NCBI RefSeq assembly: GCF_041915215.1
Contig: NZ_JAYSBV010000002.1
Strand: one strand, 5' to 3'
DNA: 64,000 nucleotides
From: Zoogloea sp021286885
GTDB taxonomy: Bacteria; Pseudomonadota; Gammaproteobacteria; Burkholderiales; Rhodocyclaceae
Shown here: positions 16,542 through 24,865 of the stretch, one piece after another
Layout of the letters: each line of letters opens with the position of its first letter
Position numbering within the stretch: position 1 is the first letter of the stretch
Translations under genes and position numbers: made by a program
Notes under the pieces: generated by a model
Seen by the model: only the letters and a program-made list of their open reading frames with translations
Told to the model about the DNA's origin: nothing
The model's database searches: none

Positions 16542-18506
16542 ATGCCTCCCCCCGTTTTACGCCTCAGTCGGTCATACCACGCGCTCTGCTGCGCGCTGTA
16601 CACCCTGGTGTGCATCGCCTGGAGTCAGTACGCCCCTCAAGATCTGAGCAGCGATCAGCTCACCTATCACGTTTATGTAGCACAGGCCTGGTGGGATGGG
16701 CGCCTGCCCCATGAGCTGCTGGCAGCCAGTTCTCAAGGTTATCTAAACCCACTCCCGCACCTGCCTTTCTGGGCACTGTTCAAGGCCGACCTGCCCCCGC
16801 GCCTGATCGCCGCGCTACTCGCCGTGCTGCATAGCAGCAACCTCTGGGTGTTACACGGCATCAGCGGATTGCTACTCGCCTCACGCGGGCCTACGCGCAT
16901 GTGGCTGACCCCCATGGCCGTGCTCTTGGGCGCGCTGACCCCCATGTTTGCCGTGGAAACAGGCAGCAGCCTGACCGACATCATCATCAACCTGCCCAGC
17001 CTGCTCAGCGTATGGGCAGTACTCGGCTGGTGCCAGCGCTGCAGCCAAACCAACACCCCTCCCCTTAAATTGCTGTGGCTGGGCGCACTTGCCGCAGGCA
17101 TCGCCACCGGCCTCAAACCCTCTGCAGCATTTTTCAGCCTTACCACCGCCATTGCCGCGATGGCATGCAGCCCGCCTCGCCTGTACCCCGGCATGCTGTG
17201 GCGCATGCTGGCAGGCGGCCTGGTGGGCTTCGGGATCAGCGGCGGCCCCCATGCCTGGATGCTCTGGCATCACTTTCAAAGCCCCGTCTTTCCCCTCTTC
17301 AACCGTTTGTTTCAGGCGCCACTATTCCCGGCAATCGATCTGGTCTCCGACCGTTTTCGCCCCGCAAGCTGGCAAGCCGGGCTAGACCTCCTGCTGAATC
17401 TGCACGACCCGTATGTGCAGACAGGCTTCGAAGGCATTGCCGTAGACTACCGCCCGGCCGGGCTTGTGTTGTGCGCCGCAGTCGGCCTTGTGTGGCGCCT
17501 GCTGCAGCGACAGCTCCGCCTGACCCGAGTCAATGGGAGCTTCTGGCTGATCATCCTGGTTTTTATCCCCGTATGGCTCTACACCAGCGGCAATCAACGC
17601 TATGCGCTGCCCGCCTTCATGCTGCTTGGCCCCGCCCTGGCCCTTTGTCTGCCAGGATCAGCCTTGCGCCTGAATGCAGGGCTGCTGGCCTGCGTATTGA
17701 TCGCCCAGGGGGCAGCCGTCACCCTGCTTAACAGCAAGCGCTGGGGAGACACGCCTTGGGCTGCGCACTGGCTGGACATCGACCTTCCGGAACAACTACA
17801 ACAAACCCCGGCCTATTACCTTTCCCTCCAGACCCAGCCTTACGGGATTCTGAGTGCCCTCCTGGCGCCCGGCAGTCGCATGACCAACTTACTCGGACAA
17901 CACACCCTCGCTCCCGACGGCTCCGGCTGGCAAGCCGTGCAAGGCCTGAAGCAGGCCGCAGGGCTTCCATGGCGCTCCTTGAGTGAGGTTTCAAACATCC
18001 ACAAAGACGGGGGTGTCTCTATCCAGCATCTGGCACAGCAGGATCATCGACTCACCCCCTACGGCCTCCAAACAGAGCGCAGCACCTGCGTGCTCATCAA
18101 CCTGAACCGCTCCCAGCTGAAAAACCTGCACTGGACAACCGAAACCCAAGGCACCATGCAGAGCGAGCCTTATCAAGCCGCCCTGTTCAGCTGTGAATTG
18201 CGCCCAGCAAGCCCTACCGCAATCCAACACGATTCGGACACGGGAGCGCTGGATCGCAAACTGCAACACTGGCAGGAGCGCTGCCCCACCCTGTTCACAC
18301 CCAACACCACCGCCACGCGGCACATCTCCGAGACGACGTACACCCGCTTCTTTGCCAACAGCGAAACCCAACTTTTGACCACAGCGAAAGGCGTCTGGCT
18401 CATTCACCCCAACCAAAGCCAGACCCGACTGGAAGACGAGACGGGTCAAGCGCTGGTATCCGCCTGCCCATCGCCCAATCGCCTAAAGCTGGCGGAAAGC
18501 CCATAG
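16542..18506 (+). CDS. Large polytopic membrane protein, GT-C-like, function unknown
   Basis: A 654-aa protein with about ten hydrophobic segments in the first 400 residues and a soluble C-terminal part of about 230 residues. An early DQLTYHVYVAQAW segment with Asp between the first membrane segments resembles the first-loop acidic motif of GT-C glycosyltransferases that use lipid-linked sugars. It starts 12 bases after the GT2 gene and overlaps the convergent gtrA end by 24 bases. Infer a transferase of a lipid-linked sugar to a periplasmic acceptor; the identity is open. Confidence 0.6.
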   Translation: MPPPVLRLSRSYHALCCALYTLVCIAWSQYAPQDLSSDQLTYHVYVAQAWWDGRLPHELLAASSQGYLNPLPHLPFWALFKADLPPRLIAALLAVLHSSNLWVLHGISGLLLASRGPTRMWLTPMAVLLGALTPMFAVETGSSLTDIIINLPSLLSVWAVLGWCQRCSQTNTPPLKLLWLGALAAGIATGLKPSAAFFSLTTAIAAMACSPPRLYPGMLWRMLAGGLVGFGISGGPHAWMLWHHFQSPVFPLFNRLFQAPLFPAIDLVSDRFRPASWQAGLDLLLNLHDPYVQTGFEGIAVDYRPAGLVLCAAVGLVWRLLQRQLRLTRVNGSFWLIILVFIPVWLYTSGNQRYALPAFMLLGPALALCLPGSALRLNAGLLACVLIAQGAAVTLLNSKRWGDTPWAAHWLDIDLPEQLQQTPAYYLSLQTQPYGILSALLAPGSRMTNLLGQHTLAPDGSGWQAVQGLKQAAGLPWRSLSEVSNIHKDGGVSIQHLAQQDHRLTPYGLQTERSTCVLINLNRSQLKNLHWTTETQGTMQSEPYQAALFSCELRPASPTAIQHDSDTGALDRKLQHWQERCPTLFTPNTTATRHISETTYTRFFANSETQLLTTAKGVWLIHPNQSQTRLEDETGQALVSACPSPNRLKLAESP

Positions 18507-18893
18507 CCGCTGCACTGCAAAGTTGAATACAAAAAAGAATACTGCCAGCAACACCGAGGCCAACAGATAGTGCATCCCCCGCACCTGAACAGCCCAATGC
18601 ATGAACAACAGGTTCAGGCCCAGCACTAACGCAGCATTCAACAGATAGCGCAGCAAACTCTTCTGGTAGGTCGGGGCGGATGCCCCCCCCGCCGGCTCAG
18701 TTTCCACGCGAAACACCCAACGCCGGGCCAGGTGATGGCTGAACAGATTCATCAGGACAAAGCCAATCGCAGTTGCCTCCAGGACCCCCACACCCAACCC
18801 ATCCACCATCAGCCAACTGAGCGCCAGGCTCATGAGCAGGCAGCCCCCACCCAACAGCGCATGACGCCAAAACGCATGGGCCCAGGGTCTCAC
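18483..18893 (-). CDS. GtrA family membrane protein
   Basis: A small protein of 136 aa with four hydrophobic segments, belonging to the GtrA/DPMS3 family, thought to flip or position undecaprenyl-phosphate-linked sugars. The SWLMVDGLG, NLFSHHLARRWVF and VQRLWAF segments fit the family. It begins with GTG, which overlaps the ampD stop by four bases (GTGA), and its end overlaps the GT-C-like gene on the other strand. Partner transferases are probably the adjacent GT2 and GT-C-like proteins. Confidence 0.8.
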   Translation of the reverse strand: MRPWAHAFWRHALLGGGCLLMSLALSWLMVDGLGVGVLEATAIGFVLMNLFSHHLARRWVFRVETEPAGGASAPTYQKSLLRYLLNAALVLGLNLLFMHWAVQVRGMHYLLASVLLAVFFFVFNFAVQRLWAFRQL

Positions 18894-19486
18894 GGCCTGG
18901 CCCCCAGGGGAAAGGGCCAGACCGGCAGCGCGGCTTCAGCCCCCCCCGTGGGTTCGATGCAGCGAGCCAGCGCGGGCTGACGCGCCTCCAGCAGGCTGCG
19001 GAGATGGCGCCAACTGAACAAGGGCCCGGGATCAGTCTTGCGGCCCGGCGCCACGTCTGCATGACCCGTAATGCCACGCAGGGGAAACGCCTCAGCCAGG
19101 CGCTCCAGCAGTTCGGCCAGGGCCAGATACTGCTCAGGCTCAAAAGGCAGGGTGTCGCAGCCTTCCAGTTCAATCCCGATCGAAAAATCGTTGCACCGGG
19201 CCTGCCCTTGCCAACACGACACCCCCGCATGCCAGGCCCGCAGAGCGGGCGGAACAAAACAGATCAGCGCCCCATCCCGACGGATCAGATAATGGGCCGA
19301 CACTCGGAGGGTATGAATACCCGCATAGTAAGGGTGCTCATCCGGGTTCAGGGTGTTGGTAAACAACTGGGTGATGCCCTCCCCCCCAAAACGGTCAGGC
19401 GGCAAGCTGATCGCATGAATGAGCACCAGCGCCACAGCCATGCCTTCTGGCCGAGCATCATGATTAGGAGATGGGATGAAATGCAT
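18890..19486 (-). CDS. ampD: 1,6-anhydro-N-acetylmuramyl-L-alanine amidase AmpD
   Basis: Cytoplasmic zinc amidase of 198 aa that removes the peptide from anhydro-muropeptides during cell-wall recycling. Zinc ligands His24, His142 and Asp152, catalytic Glu106 and Lys150 (GHADVAPGRKTDPG) are all present at the AmpD positions. The ATG at 19486 gives the usual N terminus (MHFIPSPNHD); a TTG six codons earlier is less likely. It overlaps gtrA by four bases and lies downstream of the pilin gene. Confidence 0.92.
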   Translation of the reverse strand: MHFIPSPNHDARPEGMAVALVLIHAISLPPDRFGGEGITQLFTNTLNPDEHPYYAGIHTLRVSAHYLIRRDGALICFVPPALRAWHAGVSCWQGQARCNDFSIGIELEGCDTLPFEPEQYLALAELLERLAEAFPLRGITGHADVAPGRKTDPGPLFSWRHLRSLLEARQPALARCIEPTGGAEAALPVWPFPLGARP

Positions 19487-19505
19487 GGGAGCCCCAGAAT
19501 GCAAG

Positions 19506-19533
19506 AAGCCCGGAAGCTTACGCTTCCGGGCTT
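19506..19533 (-). terminator. Hairpin after the pilin gene
   Basis: AAGCCCGGAAGC (19506-19517) pairs with GCTTCCGGGCTT (19522-19533) in a 12-bp stem with a 4-nt loop. On the minus strand it is followed by a short pyrimidine run only, so it may act as a partial terminator or a stabilising 3' end for pilin mRNA before ampD. Confidence 0.6.
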
Positions 19534-19581
19534 CCCTGAGCCAGCCAAGCCCCTGCTCACGCAGGAGCCATCAGGGGGCTA

Positions 19582-19995
19582 TCAGCAGATACCAGCGGCG
19601 ATGCAGTCACCGCCCTTGGTCCAGGTGATGGCCGCAGCACCCACGGTCGGGCTCAGGGTGTAGGTCTTGCTGTCCACTTCGGTGGTGCCCACTGCAGTGA
19701 TCACGCCCCCATCAGAAACGCTCACAGTGGCAACCTTGCCATAGCCGGACACAGCAGCCGCCACGCCACCCGTGTTATTGCCACAACCGGTGACGGAGGT
19801 GGTCCCGGGGTTATCACGGTTTTGAATACAGATTTCAACCTGGGACTTGAAACCCTGGGCAGCCTGCACCACTTCGGTGAACTTGGCCTTCTTGGTGTAG
19901 GTCTGGTACTGGGGCACGGCCACGGCGGCCAGGATGCCGATAATGGCAACCACGATCATCAGTTCGATCAGGGTAAAACCAGCTTGCTTCTTCAT
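19582..19995 (-). CDS. pilA: Type IV pilin major subunit (PilA/PilE type)
   Basis: A 137-aa prepilin. The leader MKKQAG is followed by FTLIELMIVVAIIGILAAVA with Glu at mature position 5, the class for PilD cleavage and N-methylation. The C terminus has a Cys pair (GGDCIAAGIC) fitting the disulfide-bonded D-region. AAGGAG lies seven bases before the ATG at 19995. A sigma54-type promoter is upstream. The neighbours are unrelated pathways, so it is a solitary pilin gene, as is common. Confidence 0.93.
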   Translation of the reverse strand: MKKQAGFTLIELMIVVAIIGILAAVAVPQYQTYTKKAKFTEVVQAAQGFKSQVEICIQNRDNPGTTSVTGCGNNTGGVAAAVSGYGKVATVSVSDGGVITAVGTTEVDSKTYTLSPTVGAAAITWTKGGDCIAAGIC

Positions 19996-20056
19996 GCTGA
20001 AACTCCTTGGGTGGGTTAACAAACTCGGGGGAAGCCGAGTACTACAACAACTACTA

Positions 20057-20072
20057 AGCAACCATCGTACCA
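20057..20072 (-). promoter_or_regulatory. Sigma54 (-24/-12) promoter of the pilin gene
   Basis: On the minus strand TGGTACG-ATGG-TTGCT matches TGGCACG-N4-TTGCW with one mismatch. The predicted start is near 20046, leaving about a 50-nt leader before the pilin ATG. Pilin genes of many proteobacteria are RpoN/PilR-dependent. Confidence 0.72.
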
Positions 20073-20227
20073 AACACGCTTATGCCGACGCAATCGCTTT
20101 GAAATCACCCAATTGCAGGCAGATGTAATTTTCACCCTTGCGCGGAGGTATGCTGCTTGCAGATTGATGTGACGCATTTCGTCACATCAGGTGTCGAGAT
20201 TCGACATGCCATTTTGATAAGAATGGC

Positions 20228-20257
20228 AAAAAATGCAAAAACCCGCCGAAGCGGGTT
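20228..20257 (-). terminator. Terminator of ppa
   Basis: AACCCGC (20240-20246) pairs with GCGGGTT (20251-20257) around a tetraloop. The minus strand continues into TTT-GCA-TTTTTT. Confidence 0.88.
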
Positions 20258-20280
20258 CTTGCCAGGTGCTTAGCCTATGC

Positions 20281-20808
20281 TTACTTGGCAGCAGCAGCGA
20301 TGCCGTTCAGGATTTCCTGCTTGGCATCTTCCACGGTGCCCCAGCCGGTAACCTTGACCCACTTGCCGGGCTCCAGATCCTTGTAGTGCTCGAAGAAGTG
20401 CACGGTCTGCTTGACCAGCAGCTCGGGCAGATCGTCGATGGTCTGGACCTTGTCATACAGGGGGGTCAGTTTGGAGACGGGCACGGCCACGACCTTGGCA
20501 TCCACGCCGCCTTCGTCTTCCATCTTCAGCACGCCCACGGGACGGCAGCGGATCACCACGCCCGGTTGCAGGGGGTAGGGGGCCACCACCAGCACGTCCA
20601 CCGGGTCACCGTCGCCAGCGACGGTGTGGGGCACGTAACCGTAGTTCAGGGGATAACGCAGCGTGGTCCCCATGAAACGGTCGACGAAAACAGCGCCGCT
20701 GTCCTTGTCCACTTCAAACTTGATCGGCTCGCCCTGGGCGGAGATCTCGATGATGACGTTGATGTCGTTCGGGACGTCCTTGCCCGCCTTAACCTGATCA
20801 AAACCCAT
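20281..20808 (-). CDS. ppa: Inorganic pyrophosphatase (family I)
   Basis: Hydrolyses pyrophosphate to phosphate. The 175-aa length and the signature DGDPVDVLV with three catalytic aspartates fit bacterial family I enzymes, as do FVDRFMGTTLRYPLNYGYVP and the C-terminal KWVKV segment. The ATG at 20808 has GGAGG five bases upstream, which decides against a longer frame to 20856. It has its own terminator and no operon partner. Confidence 0.95.
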   Translation of the reverse strand: MGFDQVKAGKDVPNDINVIIEISAQGEPIKFEVDKDSGAVFVDRFMGTTLRYPLNYGYVPHTVAGDGDPVDVLVVAPYPLQPGVVIRCRPVGVLKMEDEGGVDAKVVAVPVSKLTPLYDKVQTIDDLPELLVKQTVHFFEHYKDLEPGKWVKVTGWGTVEDAKQEILNGIAAAAK

Positions 20809-20900
20809 TGTTACCTCCCTTTGTTGATTGAAGCGCGGATTATATATGTGCAGCACTACGCATCGGGGCTAACCCGTAGCTGCAGTGCAAAATCTTGGGC

Positions 20901-21107
20901 TCAGGCCGCATCGAAGCCCGCATCTTCGACCACGCCACGCAGCTGATCGGCACTCACCAGGGCCGGATCATAGCTGACCCGGGCCGCGCCGTCCGCCAAA
21001 GACACCTCCACCGCGCTCACCCCCGCCTGGCTGGCCAGGGCGGCCTGAAGGTTTTTGACACAGCCCTGGCAGCTCATGCCGCCCACCTTGATGCTGATGT
21101 TTTCCAT
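20901..21107 (-). CDS. Heavy-metal-associated domain protein, CopZ-like copper chaperone
   Basis: A 68-aa single HMA domain with the copper-binding loop GGMSCQGC (C-x2-C) near residues 9-16 and the usual beta-alpha-beta pattern. It probably carries Cu(I) to the P-type ATPase encoded 32 bases upstream in the same direction. Confidence 0.88.
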   Translation of the reverse strand: MENISIKVGGMSCQGCVKNLQAALASQAGVSAVEVSLADGAARVSYDPALVSADQLRGVVEDAGFDAA

Positions 21108-21139
21108 ACAGACTTCTCCTCACACGTTTGATGGACGGG

Positions 21140-23536
21140 TCAGCGCCCCGGGCGCCAGCGGCGCAGGAGCAAGGAATTGCTGACCACCGAAACCGAACTC
21201 ATGGCCATGGCCGCCGCCGCCAGTACCGGGTTGAGCACTCCCAGGGCCGCCGCCGGAATGCCCAGCACGTTATAGATGAATGCAAAAAACAGGTTCTGGC
21301 GGATCTTGCCCAGGGTTGCCCGGGAAAGCGCGATGGCGTCGGCCACCCCGTTCAGATCATTGCGCACCAGGGTCAGATCGGCGGCCTCAATGGCCACGTC
21401 GGCCCCGGCACCGATGGCAAAGGATACGTCCGCCCGGGCCAGGGCCGGGGCATCGTTGATCCCGTCGCCCACCATGCCCACCGGCCCCAGGCGGGCCAAT
21501 TCTTCAATGGCCGCCGCCTTGTCGGCGGGGAGAATGCCGGCGCGAAACTCGCTGATTCCCAGCGCCTGGGCCACCCGGGCGGCCACCGGGGCCTGATCGC
21601 CGGTCAGCATCACCACCCGCAGCCCCATGCCCTGCAGCCGCGCCACCGCATCCCGCGAGCTTGGGCGTACCGGATCGGCCAGGCCAAACAGGGCCAGCCA
21701 GCGCCCCGCCCGGGCCAGGGCCACGGGGGTCAGGCCCGCCTCAGCCAGCTCCGCCAGAATCGAGGCCGGCAGAGGCGCGCCCTCCTCCGCCAAAAACGCC
21801 GGGGCGCCGATGTACACCGGCTGACCTTCCTGCAGGCCCACCAGCCCGCGCCCGGCCTGGGCTTGAATGGCCTCCACCCGGCCCGGTGCAATGCCTTCTG
21901 CCTTGGCAGCCTGCACCAGGGCGGAAGCAAGGGGATGGTGACTGCTCTGCTCCAACCCAGCCGCCAGGGCCAGGGCCTCGGCCTGGCTCACGCCGGGCGC
22001 CAGCCAGCTGCGGATCAGGGCCGGACGCCCTTCGGTGAGGGTGCCGGTTTTATCCACCGCCAGCACCTTGAGGGTCTCGGCCCGCTCCAGGGCTTCCACG
22101 TTACGCACCAGAATGCCTGCCCGGGCGCCCTGGCCGGTGCCCACCATGATCGCGGTGGGAGTGGCGAGCCCCAGCGCACAGGGGCAGGCGATGACCAACA
22201 CCGCCACCGCATTCACCAGCGCAGCAGCACCATCGCCCATCAGCCACCAGCCCAGCCCAAAGGTGAGCAGGGCCAGGGCCACCACCACGGGTACAAAGAT
22301 GCCGGCAATCCGGTCGGCCAGGCGCTGCACCGCCGGCTTGCCGCCCTGGGCCTGCTCCACCAGCCGGACAATGCCCGCCAGCAGGGTATCGCTGCCGATG
22401 CCGGTGGCGCGGCACTGGAGCACGCCGGCGCCGTTCACGCTCGCCGCAAACACCGACGCCCCGGGCGCCTTGGGTACCGGAACGCTCTCGCCGGTCAGCA
22501 GGGCTTCGTCCACACTGGATTCGCCCGCCTCCACCACTCCATCCACCGGCACCCCGTCGCCGGGACGCACCGTGTAGCGCATGCCCACCATCAGGCGATC
22601 CACCGGAATCGGCACCAGCTCGCCCGCCGGGTTTTCGACCCAGGCCACCGGGGGCTGGAGCTCCAGCAGGGATTCGATGGCTGCAGAGGTGCGGGCCCGG
22701 GCCCGCCCTTCCAGCACCTTGCCCAGCAGCACCAGGGTGATGATGCTGGCCGAGGCTTCGAAATACACATGCAGGTGGTGCAGATCCAGCACCACCACCG
22801 CCAGGCTGAAGCAATAGGCCACGCTGGTCCCCAGGGCCACCAGCACATCCATGTTCGCCCCGCCGCCCCTGAGCGAAGCCCAGGCGCCCCGGTAAAAACG
22901 GGCCCCGACCCAGAACTGGATGGGCGCCGCCAGCAGCGCCTGCACGGCCCGGGGAATGGCGTCGTGGTGGGCGCCCCCCGCCCACCCCGCCAGGAGCATG
23001 GCCGGCATCTGAACCAGGAAGGGCAAGGCCAGCCCCAGGGCAATCCAGAACTGGCGCAATTCGGCCTGCAGTTGGGCAGCCTTGGCCGCCCGCTCGGCTT
23101 CCCGATCCCGGGCGGCGCGGATCTGGGCCTCAAAACCTGCTTTGCGGATAGCCGCCAGGATCTGATCCACGGAGCTCTGCAGGGGCTGATGGCTCAGGCG
23201 GGCACTGGCCGCCGCGAAATTCACCGAGGCCTGCACCCCCGGAAGCCGGTTCAGCACCTTCTCGATGCGGGCCGCGCAGGCGGCGCAGCTCATGCCCGTC
23301 AGGGCCAGCTCAAGGGTTTCGGGAGCCACATCGAACCCGGCTTTGCGGATGGCGGCCAGCACGGCCTCGCCCTCCACGGGCTGCCCGGGGGCGGGTTCCA
23401 GCCGGGCCCGGGCGGTGGCAAAGTTGACGCTGGCGCTCAGACCGGGCTGGCGGTTGAGCACTTTCTCCAGCCGGGTCGCGCAGGCCGCGCAGCTCATGCC
23501 GACGATGGGCAGCTCCTGGGCTGGGGGTGCGCCCAT
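21140..23536 (-). CDS. copA: Copper-translocating P-type ATPase with two HMA domains
   Basis: A 798-aa P1B-type ATPase pumping Cu(I) out of the cytoplasm. Two N-terminal HMA domains each carry GMSCAAC (13-19 and about 85-91). Then come membrane segments with the CPC metal site in VIACPCALGLATPT, the phosphorylation motif DKTGTLT, and GDGINDAPALARADV. Two HMA domains and a linked CopZ favour CopA-type export, although a CcoI role in cbb3 oxidase maturation is possible given nearby hemN and fnr. The ATG is one base after the uspA stop. No copper regulator gene is seen nearby. Confidence 0.92.
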   Translation of the reverse strand: MGAPPAQELPIVGMSCAACATRLEKVLNRQPGLSASVNFATARARLEPAPGQPVEGEAVLAAIRKAGFDVAPETLELALTGMSCAACAARIEKVLNRLPGVQASVNFAAASARLSHQPLQSSVDQILAAIRKAGFEAQIRAARDREAERAAKAAQLQAELRQFWIALGLALPFLVQMPAMLLAGWAGGAHHDAIPRAVQALLAAPIQFWVGARFYRGAWASLRGGGANMDVLVALGTSVAYCFSLAVVVLDLHHLHVYFEASASIITLVLLGKVLEGRARARTSAAIESLLELQPPVAWVENPAGELVPIPVDRLMVGMRYTVRPGDGVPVDGVVEAGESSVDEALLTGESVPVPKAPGASVFAASVNGAGVLQCRATGIGSDTLLAGIVRLVEQAQGGKPAVQRLADRIAGIFVPVVVALALLTFGLGWWLMGDGAAALVNAVAVLVIACPCALGLATPTAIMVGTGQGARAGILVRNVEALERAETLKVLAVDKTGTLTEGRPALIRSWLAPGVSQAEALALAAGLEQSSHHPLASALVQAAKAEGIAPGRVEAIQAQAGRGLVGLQEGQPVYIGAPAFLAEEGAPLPASILAELAEAGLTPVALARAGRWLALFGLADPVRPSSRDAVARLQGMGLRVVMLTGDQAPVAARVAQALGISEFRAGILPADKAAAIEELARLGPVGMVGDGINDAPALARADVSFAIGAGADVAIEAADLTLVRNDLNGVADAIALSRATLGKIRQNLFFAFIYNVLGIPAAALGVLNPVLAAAAMAMSSVSVVSNSLLLRRWRPGR

Positions 23537-23537
23537 C

Positions 23538-23981
23538 TCAAGGCACCAGGATCAAGGGCACCCGGGCCTGGGTCAGCAAGCGGCTCGCCACCGATCCGAG
23601 CAGCCACTCCCCCAGGGCCGAGCGGCCATGGCGCCCGATGCAAAGATAGGCGCAATCGAGAGACTGAGCCAGCGCTTGCACGGTTTCGGCCGGAGGGCCC
23701 ACCCGCAGATGGGTATGAACCGGATAGCCCGCCTCAGCCAGGCGGGCCAGAGGCGCCTTCAGGACGGCCTCACTCTCTTCCCGGTAATAGGCTTCCAGAT
23801 CATCCCGGGGAATGTGGCGGGTGGCAAAATCCAAAGGAATGGGTGGATGCACATGGAGTACGTGCAGTTCAGGAGCTTCAGCCAGCGCCCCAGCCAGCGC
23901 CAGGGCTTGATCCACCACCCTCAAGGCCACCGGGGAGTCATCCAGGGCCAGCAGGATACGAATTCCCATCTTAATTCCCAT
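23538..23981 (-). CDS. Universal stress protein (UspA family)
   Basis: Protein of 147 aa with the Usp fold: ILLALDDSPVALRVVDQALALA at the start and the ATP-binding GRHGRSALGEWLLGSVASRLL near the end (G-x2-G-x9-GS pattern). AGGAG precedes the ATG at 23981. It is placed between the TauE/SafE gene and copA, all in the same direction, so it is probably part of the microaerobic/copper operon. Confidence 0.88.
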   Translation of the reverse strand: MGIKMGIRILLALDDSPVALRVVDQALALAGALAEAPELHVLHVHPPIPLDFATRHIPRDDLEAYYREESEAVLKAPLARLAEAGYPVHTHLRVGPPAETVQALAQSLDCAYLCIGRHGRSALGEWLLGSVASRLLTQARVPLILVP

Positions 23982-24011
23982 ATTACTTCTCCTCGTTGTG
24001 GCGCAGCCCAC

Positions 24012-24719
24012 CTAGAAGTGGCAGACCACTCCATTCCACAGATTGCTGCCCAGGGTCTGGGCGTTGAGCAGGCCATACACCCCAAAGCTCAGCACGATGA
24101 TGCCAGATGCGCTACGCACCACCCGGTTGCGCACCCAGTCGCGCAGATGTTTGAGCAGCATCCCGGCCAGCAGCAGATTGGGCAGGGTGCCCAGGCCAAA
24201 AGAGAGCATCAGGAGCGCGCCCCGTTCAGCAGAACCAGTCACCAGGGCGGTGGCGAGCACGCTATACACCATCCCGCAGGGCAAAAACCCCCACAACAAG
24301 CCCAGAGGAAAGGCCTGGGCCACCGTGCGGGCGGGCAGGAAGCGGCGGGTATAAGGCTGGATGCGTTGCCACAGGCGCTGGCCCACGCTTTCCACTCCTG
24401 CCAGAACGCGGGTGAAGCCAATCAGGTAAATGCCCATGGCCACCAGCATCAGGTTGGCGACCACGTAGAGGCCCATCTGGATGGGGAGCACATCATTGAA
24501 CAGCATCCCCACCGTGCCGATGGCCCCCATGGCGGCGCCGGCCAGGGTGTAGCTGGTGATGCGCCCCAGGTTGTAGGCCAGATGGAGGGGCCAGCTGCGC
24601 CGGGCCTGGCCGGGCATCTGGACGCTGAGGGCGCCCACGATGCCACCGCACATGCCGACACAGTGGGTGCCGCCCAGGAGGGCGATCATGAAAACTGCAA
24701 GGTAGCCGGTTTCGGGCAT
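24012..24719 (-). CDS. TauE/SafE-type membrane protein of the cco/hemN neighbourhood
   Basis: A polytopic protein of 235 aa with about six hydrophobic segments. The N-terminal GGTHCVGMCGGI with two Cys is typical of the TauE/SafE-like subgroup found beside cytochrome cbb3 assembly and hemN/fnr genes, where a metal-handling role is suspected. The GLLWGFLPCGMVY motif adds a third Cys in a membrane segment. The sulfite-export annotation is only a family name. It lies upstream of uspA and copA in one direction. Confidence 0.8.
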   Translation of the reverse strand: MPETGYLAVFMIALLGGTHCVGMCGGIVGALSVQMPGQARRSWPLHLAYNLGRITSYTLAGAAMGAIGTVGMLFNDVLPIQMGLYVVANLMLVAMGIYLIGFTRVLAGVESVGQRLWQRIQPYTRRFLPARTVAQAFPLGLLWGFLPCGMVYSVLATALVTGSAERGALLMLSFGLGTLPNLLLAGMLLKHLRDWVRNRVVRSASGIIVLSFGVYGLLNAQTLGSNLWNGVVCHF

Positions 24720-24763
24720 GGTTCAGGACTTCGGGGCAGCAGACAAAGCGGGGTACAAACCGA

Positions 24764-24776
24764 GCACAAATTGTGC
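24764..24776 (-). promoter_or_regulatory. Palindrome upstream of the TauE/SafE-uspA-copA-copZ operon
   Basis: GCACAA-A-TTGTGC is a perfect 6-bp inverted repeat with a one-base centre, 45 bases before the first gene of the operon. The minus-strand TTGCAC overlapping it could be a -35. No known regulator is matched. Confidence 0.3.
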
Positions 24777-24815
24777 AAAAACAGCAACGCCCCGCAGGAC
24801 AACACGGGGCGTTGC
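24777..24815 (-). terminator. Terminator of hemN
   Basis: GCAACGCCCCG (24784-24794) pairs with CGGGGCGTTGC (24805-24815) in an 11-bp stem. The minus strand continues TGTTTTTGC. Confidence 0.82.
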
Positions 24816-24865
24816 ATTGCATGGCTGCATTGTAGCGCCGCCCGGGGCGGGCGGGCCACCGAAGC

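Noticed and set aside
20901..24719. Assignment of the copper ATPase as CcoI of cbb3 oxidase assembly
   Set aside because: No ccoNOPQ, ccoG or ccoS is in the window, and the two HMA domains with a CopZ-like gene fit copper export better, although CcoI cannot be excluded.
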